Origin: Ornithorhynchus anatinus
Taxonomy: Eukaryota; Chordata; Mammalia; Monotremata; Ornithorhynchidae
Length of the DNA: 64,000 nt
NCBI RefSeq assembly: GCF_004115215.2
Contig: NC_041751.1
Location: forward strand, 33,061,958-33,125,957
Direction of reading: 5' to 3'
In this document: positions 31,227 to 42,284 of the stretch, one piece after another
Numbering within the stretch: position 1 is the first letter of the stretch
Layout of the letters: each line of letters begins with the position of its first letter
Program-made: the position numbers and the translations under genes
The notes under the pieces: generated by a model
What the model saw: the letters and a program-made list of their open reading frames with translations, nothing else
The model's database searches: none
What the model was told of the DNA's origin: nothing

Positions 31227-32156
31227 ATGGCCAATTGCACAGCGGTGAGGGATTTCCTGCTGCTGGGATTCTCGGAGGTCCGAGAGCCGCAGCCGGTCCA
31301 GGCCGCGCCGTTCCTCCCGGTCTACCCGGCGGCCCCGACGGGGAACCTCCTCGTCGTCGCCGTCACCGCCCTCGACCGCCGCCTCCGCGCCCCCGTGTAC
31401 TTCTTCCTCGGGCACCTGTCCGTCCTCGACCTCTGCCTCGTCTCCGTCACCGTCCCCAAATCCATCCACGACTCCCTGACCGACCGCAGGGAAATCTCCG
31501 TCCCGGGTTGCATCTCTCAAGTCTTCTTAGTAATCGCCCTGGCGGGTGTCGAAGTGGCCCCGCTCACGGCCACGTCCTACGACCGCTACGCCGCCATCTG
31601 CCTCCCCCTGCGCTACGGGGCCGTCGTGGACCGGGGGGCCTGCGGGAAGATGGCGGCCGCCTCCTGGCTCGGCGGGGGGCTGAACGGAGGCATCCACACC
31701 GCCGTGACTTTCTCCCTCCTCTTCTGTGACTCCAGCGCCATCCGTCAGTTCTTCTGCGACGTCCCTTCCCTCATCCGGCTCTCCTCTTCCAGGCGCCACG
31801 GTGAGGAGATGGCCGTGCTGGGCCTCAGCGTGTTCCTGTGCCTCGGTTGTTTCGCCTCCATCGTCGTCTCCTACGCGCGCATCTTCGGGGCCGTGCTGAG
31901 GATGCCGGCCGCCGAGGGCCGGGCCAGAGCCTTCTCCACCTGCCTGCCCCACCTCGTCGTCGTCATCTTGTTTCTCTCTACTGCCTCATTTGCCCACCTC
32001 AAGCCTCCCTCGGCCTCCCCGTCGACGTCGGACCCGCCGGTGTCCGCGTTCTGCGCCGTGGTGCCCCCGGCCCTCAACCCCCTCATCTACAGCCTGAGGA
32101 ACCGCGACGTGAAGGCCGCCCTGGGGAGGGTCCTGAGGTGGAAGTTTTTCACGTAG
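31227..32156 (+). CDS. Olfactory receptor, OR14-like, intact frame
   Basis: Class II OR, 309 residues, ATG aligned with paralogs (MANCTAVRDF; glycosylation NCT). DRY (119-121), RAFSTC and ALNPLIYSLRN are present. Cys95, Cys167 and Cys177 are kept but Cys187 is serine (LSSS), leaving Cys167 without its usual partner. TM1 has Pro34 and Pro37 in place of leucine, LTAMS is LTATS, PMYFF is PVYFF, and VFYTVVPP is AFCAVVPP. All of these are A/T to G/C changes. The frame is open, so it may still work, but it carries many replacements at positions constant in the neighbours. Confidence 0.88.
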   Translation: MANCTAVRDFLLLGFSEVREPQPVQAAPFLPVYPAAPTGNLLVVAVTALDRRLRAPVYFFLGHLSVLDLCLVSVTVPKSIHDSLTDRREISVPGCISQVFLVIALAGVEVAPLTATSYDRYAAICLPLRYGAVVDRGACGKMAAASWLGGGLNGGIHTAVTFSLLFCDSSAIRQFFCDVPSLIRLSSSRRHGEEMAVLGLSVFLCLGCFASIVVSYARIFGAVLRMPAAEGRARAFSTCLPHLVVVILFLSTASFAHLKPPSASPSTSDPPVSAFCAVVPPALNPLIYSLRNRDVKAALGRVLRWKFFT

Positions 32157-32209
32157 AACGGAACGCCTCTAGCCTGTTCCAAAGTGGACGGTGACACCGA
32201 CCACCCACC

Positions 32210-32880
32210 AGTCGATCGGCTGGACTTACTGAGCGCTCACTGTATGCAGAGCACTCTACTCAGCGTAGATCCACTGGAGGACGGAGGATATGTGCAATCG
32301 GGAGATCTTGGCACCTAGGTATTCAATCGATCGTATTTATTGGGTGCTTTCAGTTTTTTAATGATACCCATCAAGCGCTTACTACGTGCCGGGCTCCGCT
32401 CTAAGCTCTGCGGTGAATACAAGCTCCTCGGGTTGGACACAGTCCCCATTTGACAGATGAGGAAAGTGAGGCCCGGAGAAGTTCACTGGCTTGCCCATAA
32501 TCTCACAGCAGAGCCGGAATTAAAACCCTTGTCCTCTCCCATATTTATTGAGTGCTTACTGTGTGCCAAGCACTGTACTAGAAAAATAAAAATACCCTCC
32601 TGCTAGATTAGGATAGATAAAGGCGGACGGGGAACGTATCTATCACCTCCTTCGTAATGTCCTCTCCCAAGTGCTTAGTAATAACAACGATGATAATAAT
32701 TATGGTATTTGTTAAGCGCTTAACTATGTGCCAGGCACCGTACTAAGTGCTGGAGTGGATACAAGCAGATCGGGTTGGACACAGTCCCTGTCCCACTGGG
32801 ACTCACGCTTAGTACGGCGCTCCGCACACAGTAAGCACTTAATAAATACCACTGATTGACTGATTCAAGTAGTACAACTG
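32210..32880. repeat. L2 tails and partial Mon1 SINEs
   Basis: L2 tail (-) 32210-32300, Mon1 (-) 32353-32540, L2 pieces 32538-32685, Mon1 3' half (-) 32682-32808 and an L2 tail (+) 32808-32880. Confidence 0.75.
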
Positions 32881-32885
32881 ATTGG

Positions 32886-33146
32886 GAGAAGCAGCGTGGC
32901 TCAGTGGAAAGAGGCCGGGCTTGGGAGTCAGAGGTCGTGGGTTCTAATCCCGGCCCCGCCACCTGTCTGCCGGGTGACTTTGGACAAGTCACTTCACTTC
33001 TCTGTGCCTCAGTTACCTCATCTGTAAAAATGGGGATAAAAAATGTGAGCCCCCCACGTGGGACAATCCGATTACCCCAGCGCTTAGAACAGTGCTCTGT
33101 ACATAGTAAGCGCTTAACAAATACCATAACTATTACTATCATTACA
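32886..33146 (+). repeat. Mon1 SINE, low divergence
   Basis: Forward copy with head gaagcagcgtggctcagtgg and complete tail. Confidence 0.9.
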
Positions 33147-33149
33147 GTT

Positions 33150-33477
33150 TGTGCCTCGATCTTGTCTAGCTCACCGCCAACCCCTCGTGCATATCCTGCC
33201 TCTGGCCCAGAACTCCTTCCCCGTTTATATCCGACAGACCACCACCCTCCCCACCTTCAAAGCCTTATTAAAATCCCGTCTCCTCCAAGAGGCCTTCCCT
33301 GACTAAGCCCTCATTTCCTTTTCTCCCTCTCCCGTTTGCCTTGCCCCGATCCGCTCCCCCAATTCACCTCTCCCTCAGCTCCACATATCTGGAATTTATT
33401 TATCTCGATCAAGGTCCGTCTCCCCCTCGAGGCCGTAAGTCTGTTGTGGGCAGTGAATGTGCGTCTTATTCCCAGGA
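33150..33477 (+). repeat. L2 ORF2 C-terminus and 3' UTR
   Basis: Encodes ILPLAQNS-like and LLQEAFPD-like ends of ORF2 (cctccaagaggccttccctg), then the 3' UTR. The terminal tail is cut by the next Mon1. Confidence 0.85.
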
Positions 33478-33732
33478 GAAGCAGCGTGATGTAGTGGATA
33501 GAACCCAGGCCTGGGAGTCACGAGGTCATGGGTTCTGATCCCGCCTCTGCCACTCGTCTGCTTGTGACCTTGGCCGAGTCCCTTGACTGCTCTGTGCCTG
33601 AGTTAGCTCATCTGTAAAATGGGGATTGAGAGTGTGAGCCCCACATGGGTCCAACCCAATTTGCTTGTATCCGTCACAGTGCCCGGAGCATAGTGAGCGC
33701 TTAACAAAAACCATAATTATCAGTCTTATTAA
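33476..33732 (+). repeat. Mon1 SINE
   Basis: Forward copy inserted at the end of the L2, followed by AT-rich simple sequence to 33800. Confidence 0.86.
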
Positions 33733-34117
33733 TAGCAGTGGTATTACTATTATTATAATAATATGATGGCGTATAATAATAATATTTAGTAACAATATTA
33801 CTATTCTATCCAACCCTCCCGAGCTCTGCCTACTCTAAGCGTTCGATAAATGCGATCGACTGACTGAATGACTAAATGCTTAGGAGAGATAAGTTGAAGA
33901 AACCGAGGTACGGAGAGGCTAATGAACTTGCCCAAGTTTATAGCGGGCAAGAAGCCAAACTAGGCTTCCCGTTCCCGGGCCCTTCCCGTTCCGGTAGACT
34001 GCCCCGCCGAGACCCTCATTTCCCACCCCATCGGGTGCAGGGTCCAGAGGGGCTAATCAGGGCTGGTAACTTCCCCCTCCTCCCCCATACCAACTCTCCT
34101 CACGCCTGTGGGGCTCC

Positions 34118-34300
34118 TCTGCAGTCACCTTGGGCGAGTCACTTCACTTCTCGGAGCCTCAGTTCCCTCATCTTTAAACGGGGATTAAAATGCGACCCCC
34201 CCCGCCCCCTCCGTGGGACAGATACAACCTGAGGAGTTTGTCTCTACCCCAGCATTTAGTACAGGGCCCGGCACATAGTGAGCGCTGAACAAAGACCGGA
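34118..34300 (+). repeat. Partial Mon1 SINE
   Basis: Forward copy lacking the head; the middle has a C-rich expansion (34196-34212). Confidence 0.78.
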
Positions 34301-34464
34301 AAATTAAAAAAGGACAGCCCAGTCACTCTCGCAACCGTTTCATCCTCCTCAGGCATCTCAGCAGCCTGGGGAGTTGGGACGCCGGGGAGATCTGAGAGCT
34401 GATGTCATCCCTTCCCCGGTTTCCACTGCGGCGTCCTCTGGGGCCGCGCAGGTATGCGTTCTGG

Positions 34465-34651
34465 ACTCACCCCGGGGGTGCCGACCCCCTTGCCCCTGAA
34501 GCCTTCGGGGTAATAAAGCCCAAACTTCCCCCCCTGTACCTTCAGGCCCCCAAACAACCAGACCCACCTACGGGTTGTCCTTCTTCGACCAGCCACCCGT
34601 TCAGACGGAGGCCGGAGCCTTACGGAATTTACCCAGCAGAAACAGGTGAGC
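34465..34651 (+). promoter_or_regulatory. Candidate promoter and 5' exon of OR at 37116
   Basis: Palindromic ACCCCGGGGGT (34469-34479, only loosely EBF-like), TATA-like GTAATAAAG near 34509, and a strong donor AACAG/GTGAGC with GT at 34646-34647. The matching acceptor ends at 37086-37087 (ctcgcatccaaccag), 28 bases before the ATG. The predicted intron is about 2.4 kb. Confidence 0.45.
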
Positions 34652-34684
34652 CCAGCAAACCGCACCCACCACCTATCACTGATC

Positions 34685-35350
34685 AATCGATCCATCTATG
34701 GAGTTTTTAATGGGCGCAGAGCACTCTGTTAAGCATTTGGAAGAGTGATGATAATAATTCTGGTTTCTGTTAAGCGCTTACCACATGCCAAGAGCCGTTT
34801 TGCGATATAACGGAGTTGGTAGACGTTATCCCTGCCCACAAGGTGCTTATAGTCTAGAGGGGGAGACAGACATAAACATAAATAAATCGATTCTGGGTGG
34901 AATTCGTGAATCATGATATATAATAAAATAAATCTGCGGATATAATAAACTGGGATTTACATCCTTTATTCACCCCTGCCTCAGCCCCACAGAATTTACA
35001 TACAAAGATGTAATCTGTATGTTAATACCAATGTCCATCCCCCCCTCTAGACTCTAACCCTGGATCTCCTTGTGGGTAGGGAATGTGTCTCCCAACTCTG
35101 TCACACTGTACTCTCCCCAAGCGCTTAGAACAGTGCTTTGCATATAGTAAACACTCCCTAGACATGATTGAATGATGGGAATGTACATAAGTGCCCACTC
35201 GACGGCACTTAATTAATAAATAATAATAATTCCACCACTAGATTGTACGATTCTTTAGGGAAGGGATCGTGTCGACTTGTTCTCTCGTACTCTCCCAAGG
35301 GCTTAATACGGTTCTCTGCACACAGTAAGGGCTCAGATACCACACACTGA
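34685..35350. repeat. L2 ends with a Mon1 fragment
   Basis: Reverse L2 tail 34685-34870 carrying a short Mon1 3' piece at about 34748-34795, forward L2 3' UTR and tail 34960-35180, and a further forward tail 35235-35350. Confidence 0.72.
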
Positions 35351-35571
35351 CGTTGTTAGGCGATTCTAAATGCCTATTTACTAGACGGTTTCTCCCAGGC
35401 TGAAAGGGGGACAAGTGCAGAGATCGAGACACCCCCCCCCCCCAACCCTAGAGTAATTCTATTCCTCTATCGTGTCCTTGGAAATCTACCAGCCTCGGTT
35501 TTCAGTAGTAATGAAATTAAAAATCCGGGACACGTACCGGGAAACCAGACCATCCCGTCTGAGACACCACT

Positions 35572-35832
35572 CTAATAATAATGTCGGTATCTGTTAAGCG
35601 CTTACTGTGTGCCAAGCACTGATCTAAGCGCTGGGGAAGATACAAGGTAATCGGGTTGTCCCACGTGAGGCTCACGGGCTTCATCCCCATTTTAGAGATG
35701 AGGTGACTGAGGCACAGAGAAGTGAAATGACTTGCCCAAGGTCACAGAGCTGACGCGGGGCGGGGGCGGATTTGGAACCCACGACCTCTGACTCCCAAGC
35801 CCCGGCTCTTTCCACTGAGCCACGCTGTTTCT
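35572..35832 (-). repeat. Mon1 SINE
   Basis: Reverse copy, complete, with head ccactgagccacgctgtttct. Confidence 0.9.
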
Positions 35833-35859
35833 AGTGGAGATACACACAACGACTCAGTT

Positions 35860-36126
35860 GAGAAGCGGCGTGGCTTAGTGGAAAGAGGCCGGGCTTGGGA
35901 GTCAGAGGACATGGGTTCTGATCCCGGCTCCGCCATTTGTCCGCTGTGAGACCTCGGACAAGCCACTTAACTTCTCTGTGCCTCAGTGACCTCATCTGTA
36001 AAATGGGGATTAAAACCGTGAGCCCCTCGTGGGACAGCCCGATGACCCGGTATCTACCCCAGCACTTAGAACGGTGCTCAGCACATAGTAAGCGCTTAAA
36101 AAATACCATAATTATTATTATTATTG
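35860..36126 (+). repeat. Mon1 SINE
   Basis: Forward copy; with the preceding reverse copy it forms a head-to-head inverted pair separated by about 28 bases. Confidence 0.9.
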
Positions 36127-36665
36127 AGCCCATACTAAGCTTGGGAGAGTACAATACAACCGAGTTGGTGGGCGCGATCAACGCAACCAGGGGTATCGAT
36201 TGACGGCTTGCCTTGTGCAGAGCACCGTACTAAATGCTTGGGAGAGTCCAGTACAACCGAGTTGGTAGACACGTTCCCTGCCCGGAGCGCGGAGACAGTC
36301 ATTAAAATAAATCACGTCTATATACATAAGCGTTGTGGAGCTGAAGGTGAGGTGATGCAATTCCAGGTGAGTAGGTGACACAGAAGAGGGAGAGAAAGTC
36401 AGGAAAAGAGGGCTAATTTGGGGAAGGCCTCTTGGAGGAGATGTGACTTTATGAATGTTTAATGTTTTATTACATTTTTACATGTATTTAAACATTAATG
36501 TTTAATGTATTAATGATTTGAAGGAGGGGAGAGTGGGGGTCTGCTGCGTAGGGAGAGGGAGGGAGTTCCAGGCTAGGGGGAGGTCTTGGAAAAGGGGTCG
36601 GCGGCGAGATAGACGAGATCGGGGCACGGTGAGTAAGTTGATGCTAGAGGAGTGGAGTGGGAAGG
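36127..36665 (-). repeat. L2 3' region with ORF2 end
   Basis: Reverse tails at 36127-36190 and from 36195, continuing through the 3' UTR (ggaaggcctcttggaggag) to the ORF2 end (gagatagacgagatcggggc). An AT-rich insert lies at about 36450-36510. Confidence 0.8.
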
Positions 36666-36671
36666 TTGGCC

Positions 36672-36922
36672 CGTAATAATAATAATAATAATGATAATAA
36701 TGATGGTATTTGTGAACTGCTTATTATGTGCCAAGCACTGTTTTAAGCGCTGGGGGAGATACGAGGTAATCAGGTCGTCCCACGCGGGGCTCACAATCTT
36801 AACCTTCATTTTACAGACGAGGTCGCTGAGGCACAGAGAAGTGAAGTGGCTTGCCCAAGGTCACACAGCTGATAAGTGGTGGAGCCGGCATTAGAACCCA
36901 CGACCTCTGACTCCCAAGCCCA
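36672..36922 (-). repeat. Mon1 SINE
   Basis: Reverse copy with an aat microsatellite tail. It may interrupt the L2 ORF2 fragment before it. Confidence 0.86.
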
Positions 36923-37115
36923 GGTGAGGTAATTTCAGGAACTGTCTAGTACCTCAGAAGGCACTGTTACCTTCTGAGGTAAGAAGGGAAGAATAAGTAA
37001 TGTGTTAGTGCCTCCGAAGACCTGGATATTACTTGGAAAAGACACCCATTTGACTTCTCATTTCCCACTGCCCTCGCATCCAACCAGACTGGATAAAACC
37101 GTCTTCCACAAGGAA

Positions 37116-38042
37116 ATGGCCAATCTCACGGCAGCGACGGGATTCCTGCTGCTGGGATCCTCGGAGGTCCGGGAGGTGCGGCCGGTCCAGGCCGCGCCGT
37201 TCCTCCCGGTCTACCCGGCGGCCCCGACGGGGAACCTCCTCGTCGTCGCCGTCACCGTCCTCGACCGGCGGCTCCGCGCCCCGTGTACTTCTTCCTCGGG
37301 CACCTGTCCGTCCTCGACCTCTGCCTCGTCTCCTCCACCGTCCCCCAGTCCGTCCACAACTCCCTGGCCGACCGTAGAGAAATCTCCCCCCTGGGCTGTG
37401 CTTTCCAAGTGTTTGCGTTCAGACTCTGTGCCTGTGCAGAGACTCCCCTGCTCACGGCGATGTCCTTCGACCGCTACGCGGCCATCTGCCTCCCCCTGCG
37501 CTACGGGGTCATCACGGGCCGAGGGGCCTGTGAGAAGATGGCGGCCGCCTCCTGGCTCTTCGGTGCACTGAGCGGCCGTGACGCACACCATCGCCACCTT
37601 CTCCGTCCCCGTCTGGAGGTCCAACGTCCTCCCCCAGTTCTTCTGTGACATCCCTCAGCTCATCCGTCTCGCGGGGCCCAGTGGAAATCTCCGGGAATCT
37701 GTGACAAAAACCGTCTCGGTCGGCCTCACCTTCGGTTATTTCCTCGCCATCGTCGTCTCCTACGTCCGCATCTTCGGGGCCGTGCTGAGGATGCCGGCCG
37801 CCGAGGGCCGGGCCGGAGCCTTCTCCGCCTGCCTGCCCCGCCTCGCCGTCGTGACTTTATTCGTAGCAAATGGTGCCTCCGCCTACCTCAGGCCCGTGTC
37901 GGACTCCCCCTCGGCCCTGGACCCGCCGGTGTCCGTGTTCTACACCGTGGTGCCCCCGGCCCTCAACCCCCTCATCTACGGCCTGAGGAACCGCGACGTG
38001 AAGGCCGCCCTGAGGAGGAGGATAGCGGGGAAATGCCTCTAA
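37116..38042 (+). pseudogene. Olfactory receptor, OR14-like, two compensating frameshifts
   Basis: A full-length class II OR homolog (927 bases, same length as 41358-42284) with two indels in C runs. One C is missing near 37278 (gcgccccgtgtac against gcgcccccgtgtac in paralogs), shifting the frame after LRAP. One extra C near 37572 (gcggccgtgacg) restores it before VTHTIATF. The stretch between still encodes PVYFF-to-TM4 sequence in the shifted frame, with SFDRYAAIC. No stop occurs outside the shifted frame. Second-loop cysteines are changed (W167, G187) and TM1 has Pro34 and Pro37. The start MANLTAATGF aligns with paralogs. A very young pseudogene, or two homopolymer errors in the assembly. 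Confidence 0.88.
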
Positions 38043-38808
38043 AATGGCACGGTGAAACATCTTTCTCCACGAGGGTAACCCGAATGACGCCGGGTCCCCA
38101 CCCCTTGGCATCGGTCCCGCGGGAGTCACCGGCGATGAGGAGGTCACCCGGGGAGAAAGATGGCTGGCCTGGTCGCTGAGACCTCAGGATCAAGGTCCCC
38201 CACGCCCGAATCGATCGCAGCGGTGGCCGCGGAGATCGGCTATCGGCCTGTAGTGTCTGTAAAGCGCTTATTACCGATCGGTCGGCGACATTTATTGAAC
38301 ACTTCCTCTGTGCAGAGCACTGTTCTAAGCGCCTGGGAGAGCGCAGTAGAACCATAAACGGACATTCCCCGCCCACCACAAGTTTCCAGTCTAGACGGGG
38401 AGGCAGATAGTACTATAAACAGATTAAAGACACCAACACAAGTGCAGGGGGGTGAAAGCGGGGGGAATAAAGGGTACAAATCCAAGGGCAACCCGGAAAG
38501 GAGTAGAAGAAGAGGAAATGGGGGTTTAATCGGAGAAGGGCTCCTGAGGAGAGGTGCTCTTACTAAATCTCTAAAGGTGGAGAGAGCGAGAGCTCAGAGG
38601 AGGGGCGTGTCACTAGTCGTTCGTTATCGGAACGTCTCTGCGTTATAAATTCATCGTGAACGGTGACTGTGTCTGTTTACTGTTGATAGTAATGGTATTT
38701 GCCAAGCGCTGACCGTGTGCCGAGCGCTGTTCTGAGCGCTGGGGTAGATGCAAGGTCATCAGCTTGTCCCATGTGGGGCTCACAGTCTCCATCTTAGAGA
38801 ACGCTTAG

Positions 38809-39069
38809 AGAAGCAGGGTGGCTCAGTGGAAAGAGCGCGGGCCTGGGAGTCAGAGGTCGTGGGTTCTCATCCCGGCTCCGCCGCTTGTCAGCCGGGTGAC
38901 CTCGGCCAAGTCACCTCCCTTCTCCGGGCCTCAGTTCCCTCGTCTGGAAAATGGGGATGAAGACTGTGAGCCCCACGTGGGACACCTTGATGACCTTCTC
39001 TCTCCCCCAGCGCTCAGAACGGTGCTTGGCATATAGAAAGCGCTTACCAGATACCGCTATTATTATTAA
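38809..39069 (+). repeat. Mon1 SINE
   Basis: Forward copy preceded at 38682-38796 by the tail half of a reverse copy. I find no equivalent at the matching place in copy B. Confidence 0.87.
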
Positions 39070-39169
39070 TCTCAGTCTTAGACTTAGTCTTATTGTTGCA
39101 TTCTACTCCCCAAGCGCTTACCACAGTGTTTCGCACGGGCCGTACAAAGACAGTCGAGTGAATCCGTGA

Positions 39170-39460
39170 CCGTGGGCGTTCTCGTGGGGGAGGGAGGAAA
39201 CAGCCCCGCTGAACGTCGGGGATAATGTCACCTCGGGAGTCCTCAGCCTTCCAGGGAACGAGTCTCTCGGGGCCAAGCCGGGGCGGCTCCTCCCAAGGGA
39301 ACCCCGTCCCCGCCGTCCCGCCCAGAAGAGCGTCGGCTGTCTCCGAGGAGCCCGGAGCACTGGTTTTATGCCGGGCTCTTTCCCGTCACGGCCACGGACC
39401 CGCACGAGGAGACGAGGAGGAGGAACTCGGCATCCCCAACCCTGGACGGCCCCGGTGAGT
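39170..39460 (+). promoter_or_regulatory. Candidate promoter and 5' exon of OR at 41358
   Basis: Exact EBF/Olf-1 consensus TCCCAAGGGA (39291-39300), TATA-like GGTTTTATGCC (TTTTAT 39364-39369), then GC-rich sequence to the donor CCCCG/GTGAGT (GT at 39455-39456). The acceptor tgggcaatccacag ends at 41344, 13 bases before the ATG. The same elements are conserved in the copy at 44210-44484. EBF sites are a known feature of OR promoters; use in this animal is inferred. Confidence 0.62.
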
Positions 39461-39833
39461 CAAAGTCAATCGCTCGATCCGTCCCTCGTAGTTACTGAGC
39501 ACTCACTGGGTGCGGAAGAGCACTGTAGTGAGCACTTGGGAGAGCACGATACAATCGAGTTGATAGGGTCTGTGCCCGCACGGAGCTCACAGCTGACTGT
39601 GTGCAGAGCGCTGTACTAAGTGCTTGGGAGAGTCCAGTACACCAGAGGAGGTAGACACAGTGCCCACCCTCAAAGAGCTCACAGTCTAGTGTGAAAAATA
39701 GATGTTAAAATGAATTACAGAGAGGAGAAGCATCAGAGTTATAAGAATATTCATTCAGTCGTATTTCATTCAGTCGCATTTATTGAGCGTTTACTGTGTG
39801 CGGAGCACTGTCCTCGTGTGAGAAGCAGCTGAA

Positions 39834-40075
39834 AAGTAGCGTGGCCTAGGGGAAGGCGGGGGACCTGGGTTCTAATCCCAGCTCCTCCACTTATTTACTT
39901 GGTGACCTTGAGCAAGTCACTTCACTTCTCTCTGCCTCAGTTACCTCATCCGTAAAATGGGGATTAAGACTGTGACCCTCATGTGGAACAGGGACCGTGT
40001 CCGACCTGATTAGCTTGTATCTACCCCAGCGCTTAGGATAGTGTCTGGCACCTAGTGACCGCTTAGCAGATACCG
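39834..40075 (+). repeat. Mon1 SINE shared by both duplicate copies
   Basis: Orthologous to 45829-46075: both carry the rare variant gtgaccctcatgtggaacag, so this insertion predates the duplication. Confidence 0.88.
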
Positions 40076-40211
40076 CCAGAAAGAGGGTAGGTGGTGGAGC
40101 TGGGATTAGAACCCAGGTCCTCTGCCTCCCACGCCCGTGGACTTTCCATTTAGGTTATGCTGCTTCCCAGTCACAGACTGGAATGGAAGATATAGAATAC
40201 GAGATAGAATG

Positions 40212-40472
40212 AAGAGAAGCAGCGTGGCTCAGTGGAAAGAGCCCGGCCTTGGGAGTCAGAAGTCACGGGTTCGAATCCCAGCTCCGCCGCTTGTCAGCCG
40301 GGTGACTCTGGGCAAGTCACTCTGTGCCTCAATTACCTTCATCAGTAAAATGAGGATGAAGACTGTGAGCCCCACGTGGGGCAACCTGATCACCTTGCAT
40401 CCCCCCCCCAGCGCTTAGAACAGTGCTTTGCATGTAGTAAGCGCTTAACAGATGCCAGCACTATTATTATTA
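40212..40472 (+). repeat. Mon1 SINE only in copy A
   Basis: Close to consensus with intact box B (gggttcgaatccc). Copy B (around 46165) runs through this point without it. Confidence 0.9.
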
Positions 40473-40642
40473 AGTCCAGGTTGTAAAGAAGGGCCAGATA
40501 AAAAGCCAGGGAGGCAGAGAAGATGGAGCGGGAAGGCTAGGTGTGAGAGCAGTGGCCAGACGTGGGATGTGGGTGGCGAATCAGTCGCTGTAAAAAAAGA
40601 TACCGCCCGAAGAAGAAAAGTCTGAGTTGGGAGGGGTGGATT

Positions 40643-40897
40643 AATGATAATTACGGCATTTCTTAAGCGCTAACTATGTGCCGAGCACTATTTTAAGCGC
40701 TGGGGTAGATCCAAGGTAGTCAGGTTGTCCCATGTGGGGCTCATAGTCATAAACCCAGTTTTACAGATGAAGTCGCTGAGGCACAGAGACGTTAAGTGAA
40801 TTGCCCAAGGTCACCCAGCAGATAAGTAGCGGAGCCGGGATTAGAACCCACGTCTTCTGACTCTCGAGCCCGGGGTTTTTCAACTAAGTCCCGCTGC
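40643..40897 (-). repeat. Mon1 SINE only in copy A
   Basis: Reverse copy. Copy B runs uninterrupted from gaggggtgga to the gttgaaaccggt block near 46330-46350. Confidence 0.88.
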
Positions 40898-41014
40898 TAA
40901 CCTCTGGTTGAAATCGGTCTAGACCAAGCCGCCAGGATGCCAGGAGGAGGTCAAAGGACAGTGAAACGGAGGTTAGACTGGCCTGGAAACTGGCTGCTGG
41001 CAGGGTTTGAGGCC

Positions 41015-41310
41015 ACCAACTCTGTTCTACTGTACTCTCCCGACCGCTTAGTACGACGCTGTGCACACAGGAATCGCTCAATATTGATCAATTATCCACC
41101 CCACCCTCAGTCCCAGAGCACTTATGCACATTTCCATCATTTACCGATGGATATTAACGTCAGTCTCCCCCTCTAGACTGTAAATTCATTGTGCGCAGGG
41201 ACTAAATCTACCACGTTTGTCCTACTGTACTCTCCCAATCGCTTAGTACAGAGCTCTGCACACAGGAAGCGCTCAACAAATACCACTGAATGATCGAATG
41301 AATGAACGGA
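41015..41310 (+). repeat. L2 3' UTR and tails
   Basis: A first tail at 41015-41090, then 3' UTR from 41093 and a second tail ending gaatgatcgaatgaatgaacgg, about 50 bases before the OR start. Confidence 0.82.
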
Positions 41311-41357
41311 ATCAATTTTCTGCGCCTCCATGGGCAATCCACAGATTCTCCGAGAAA

Positions 41358-42284
41358 ATGACCAACACCACCAAGGTGAGGGAATTTCTGCTGCTGGGAT
41401 CCTCGGAGGTCCGGGAGCTGCGGCTGGCCCAGGCCGCGCTGTTCCTCCCGGTCTACCTGGCGGCCCTGACGGGGAATCTCCTCGTCGTCGCCGTCACCCT
41501 CCTCGACCGCCGCCTCCGCGCCCCCATGTACTTCTTCCTCGGGCACCTGTCCGTCCTCGACCTCTGCCTCGTCTCCGTCACCGTCCCCCAGTCCGTCCAC
41601 AACTCCCTGGTCAACGGCAGAGCCATCTCTCTACGGGGCTGTGTGGCTCAGGTCTTTTCTGTGATTTCAATAGCCGCCTCCGAGCTGTCCATCCTCACGG
41701 CCATGTCCCACGACCGCTACGCGGCCGTCTGCCGCCCCCTGCGCTACGGGGCCATCGTGGACCGAGGGGCCTGCGGGAAGATGGCGGCCGCCTCCTGGCT
41801 CGGCGGGGGCCTGTTCGGGGCGATGTACACAGCCGGGACGGTGACGCTGAGCTTCTGTGGCTCTAACCTGATCCAGCAGTTCTTGTGCGACGTCCCTTCG
41901 TCGCTGAAGATCTCCTGTTCCGAAACGCACGTCGTCATCGCCGTCAGCGAGGCCACCGCCTTTAGCCTGGCTTTCGTCGCCTTCGTCTTCATCGTGGTCT
42001 CGTACGCGCGCATCTTCGGGGCCGTGCTGAGGATGCCGGCCGCCGAGGGCCGGGCCGGAGCCTTCTCCACCTGCCTGCCCCGCCTCGCCGGCGTGACTTT
42101 ATTCGTGGCCAACGCTGCCTTTGTCTATCTCAAACCCCTGTCTGACCCTCCCTCAGCCCAGGACCTGCTGGTGTCCGTGTTCTACGCCGCGGTGCCCCCC
42201 GCTCTGAACCCCGTCATCTACAGCCTGAGGAACCGAGACATGAAGACCACCCTGAGGAGAATGATAGCGGGGAAATGCCTCTAA
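41358..42284 (+). CDS. Olfactory receptor, OR14-like, intact, apparent hybrid gene
   Basis: Class II OR, 308 residues; the ATG at 41358 aligns with paralogs (MTNTTKVREF, glycosylation NTT) and follows an acceptor by 13 bases. An in-frame ATG at 41298 would lie in L2 sequence and is unlikely. TM1 LAALTGN, SHDRYAAVC, all four extracellular cysteines, AFSTC and ALNPVIYSLRN are present. Up to TM5 it is nearly the gene at 47506 (MYTAGTV, CGSNLIQQF, SCSETHVVI), and its 5' flank matches that gene too. From intracellular loop 3 on it follows the gene at 37116 (AAEGRAGAFS, RLA-VTLFVAN, RR-IAGKCL), as does the 3' flank. The switch lies near 41990-42060. Likely functional. Confidence 0.92.
   Translation: MTNTTKVREFLLLGSSEVRELRLAQAALFLPVYLAALTGNLLVVAVTLLDRRLRAPMYFFLGHLSVLDLCLVSVTVPQSVHNSLVNGRAISLRGCVAQVFSVISIAASELSILTAMSHDRYAAVCRPLRYGAIVDRGACGKMAAASWLGGGLFGAMYTAGTVTLSFCGSNLIQQFLCDVPSSLKISCSETHVVIAVSEATAFSLAFVAFVFIVVSYARIFGAVLRMPAAEGRAGAFSTCLPRLAGVTLFVANAAFVYLKPLSDPPSAQDLLVSVFYAAVPPALNPVIYSLRNRDMKTTLRRMIAGKCL

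Larger units (their letters stand above)
38043..41345 (+). repeat. Tandem duplication, copy A
   Basis: Runs from the end of the OR at 37116 to the start of the OR at 41358 and matches 42285-47498 in order. Shared blocks: the 3' flank (38090-38345), the promoter module and L2 ends (39170-39720), a Mon1 at 39834-40075 with unusual ctcatgtggaacagggacc, and the block at 40165-41015. Copy A alone carries Mon1 elements at 40212-40472 and 40643-40897. It also holds L2 (-) 38260-38600, Mon1 (-) 38682-38796, Mon1 (+) 38809-39069 and L2 (+) 41015-41310. Confidence 0.88.

Noticed and set aside
31085-31729. Long open frames overlapping OR genes in other frames, for example 214 codons over 31227-32156 and 336 codons over 53484-54428
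   Set aside because: They are Arg/Pro-rich or Gly/Asp/Glu-rich shadows produced by the very GC-rich OR coding sequence and share no conserved protein.
41298-41357. Upstream in-frame start for the OR at 41358
   Set aside because: The extra 20 codons begin in an L2 tail and cross a conserved acceptor.
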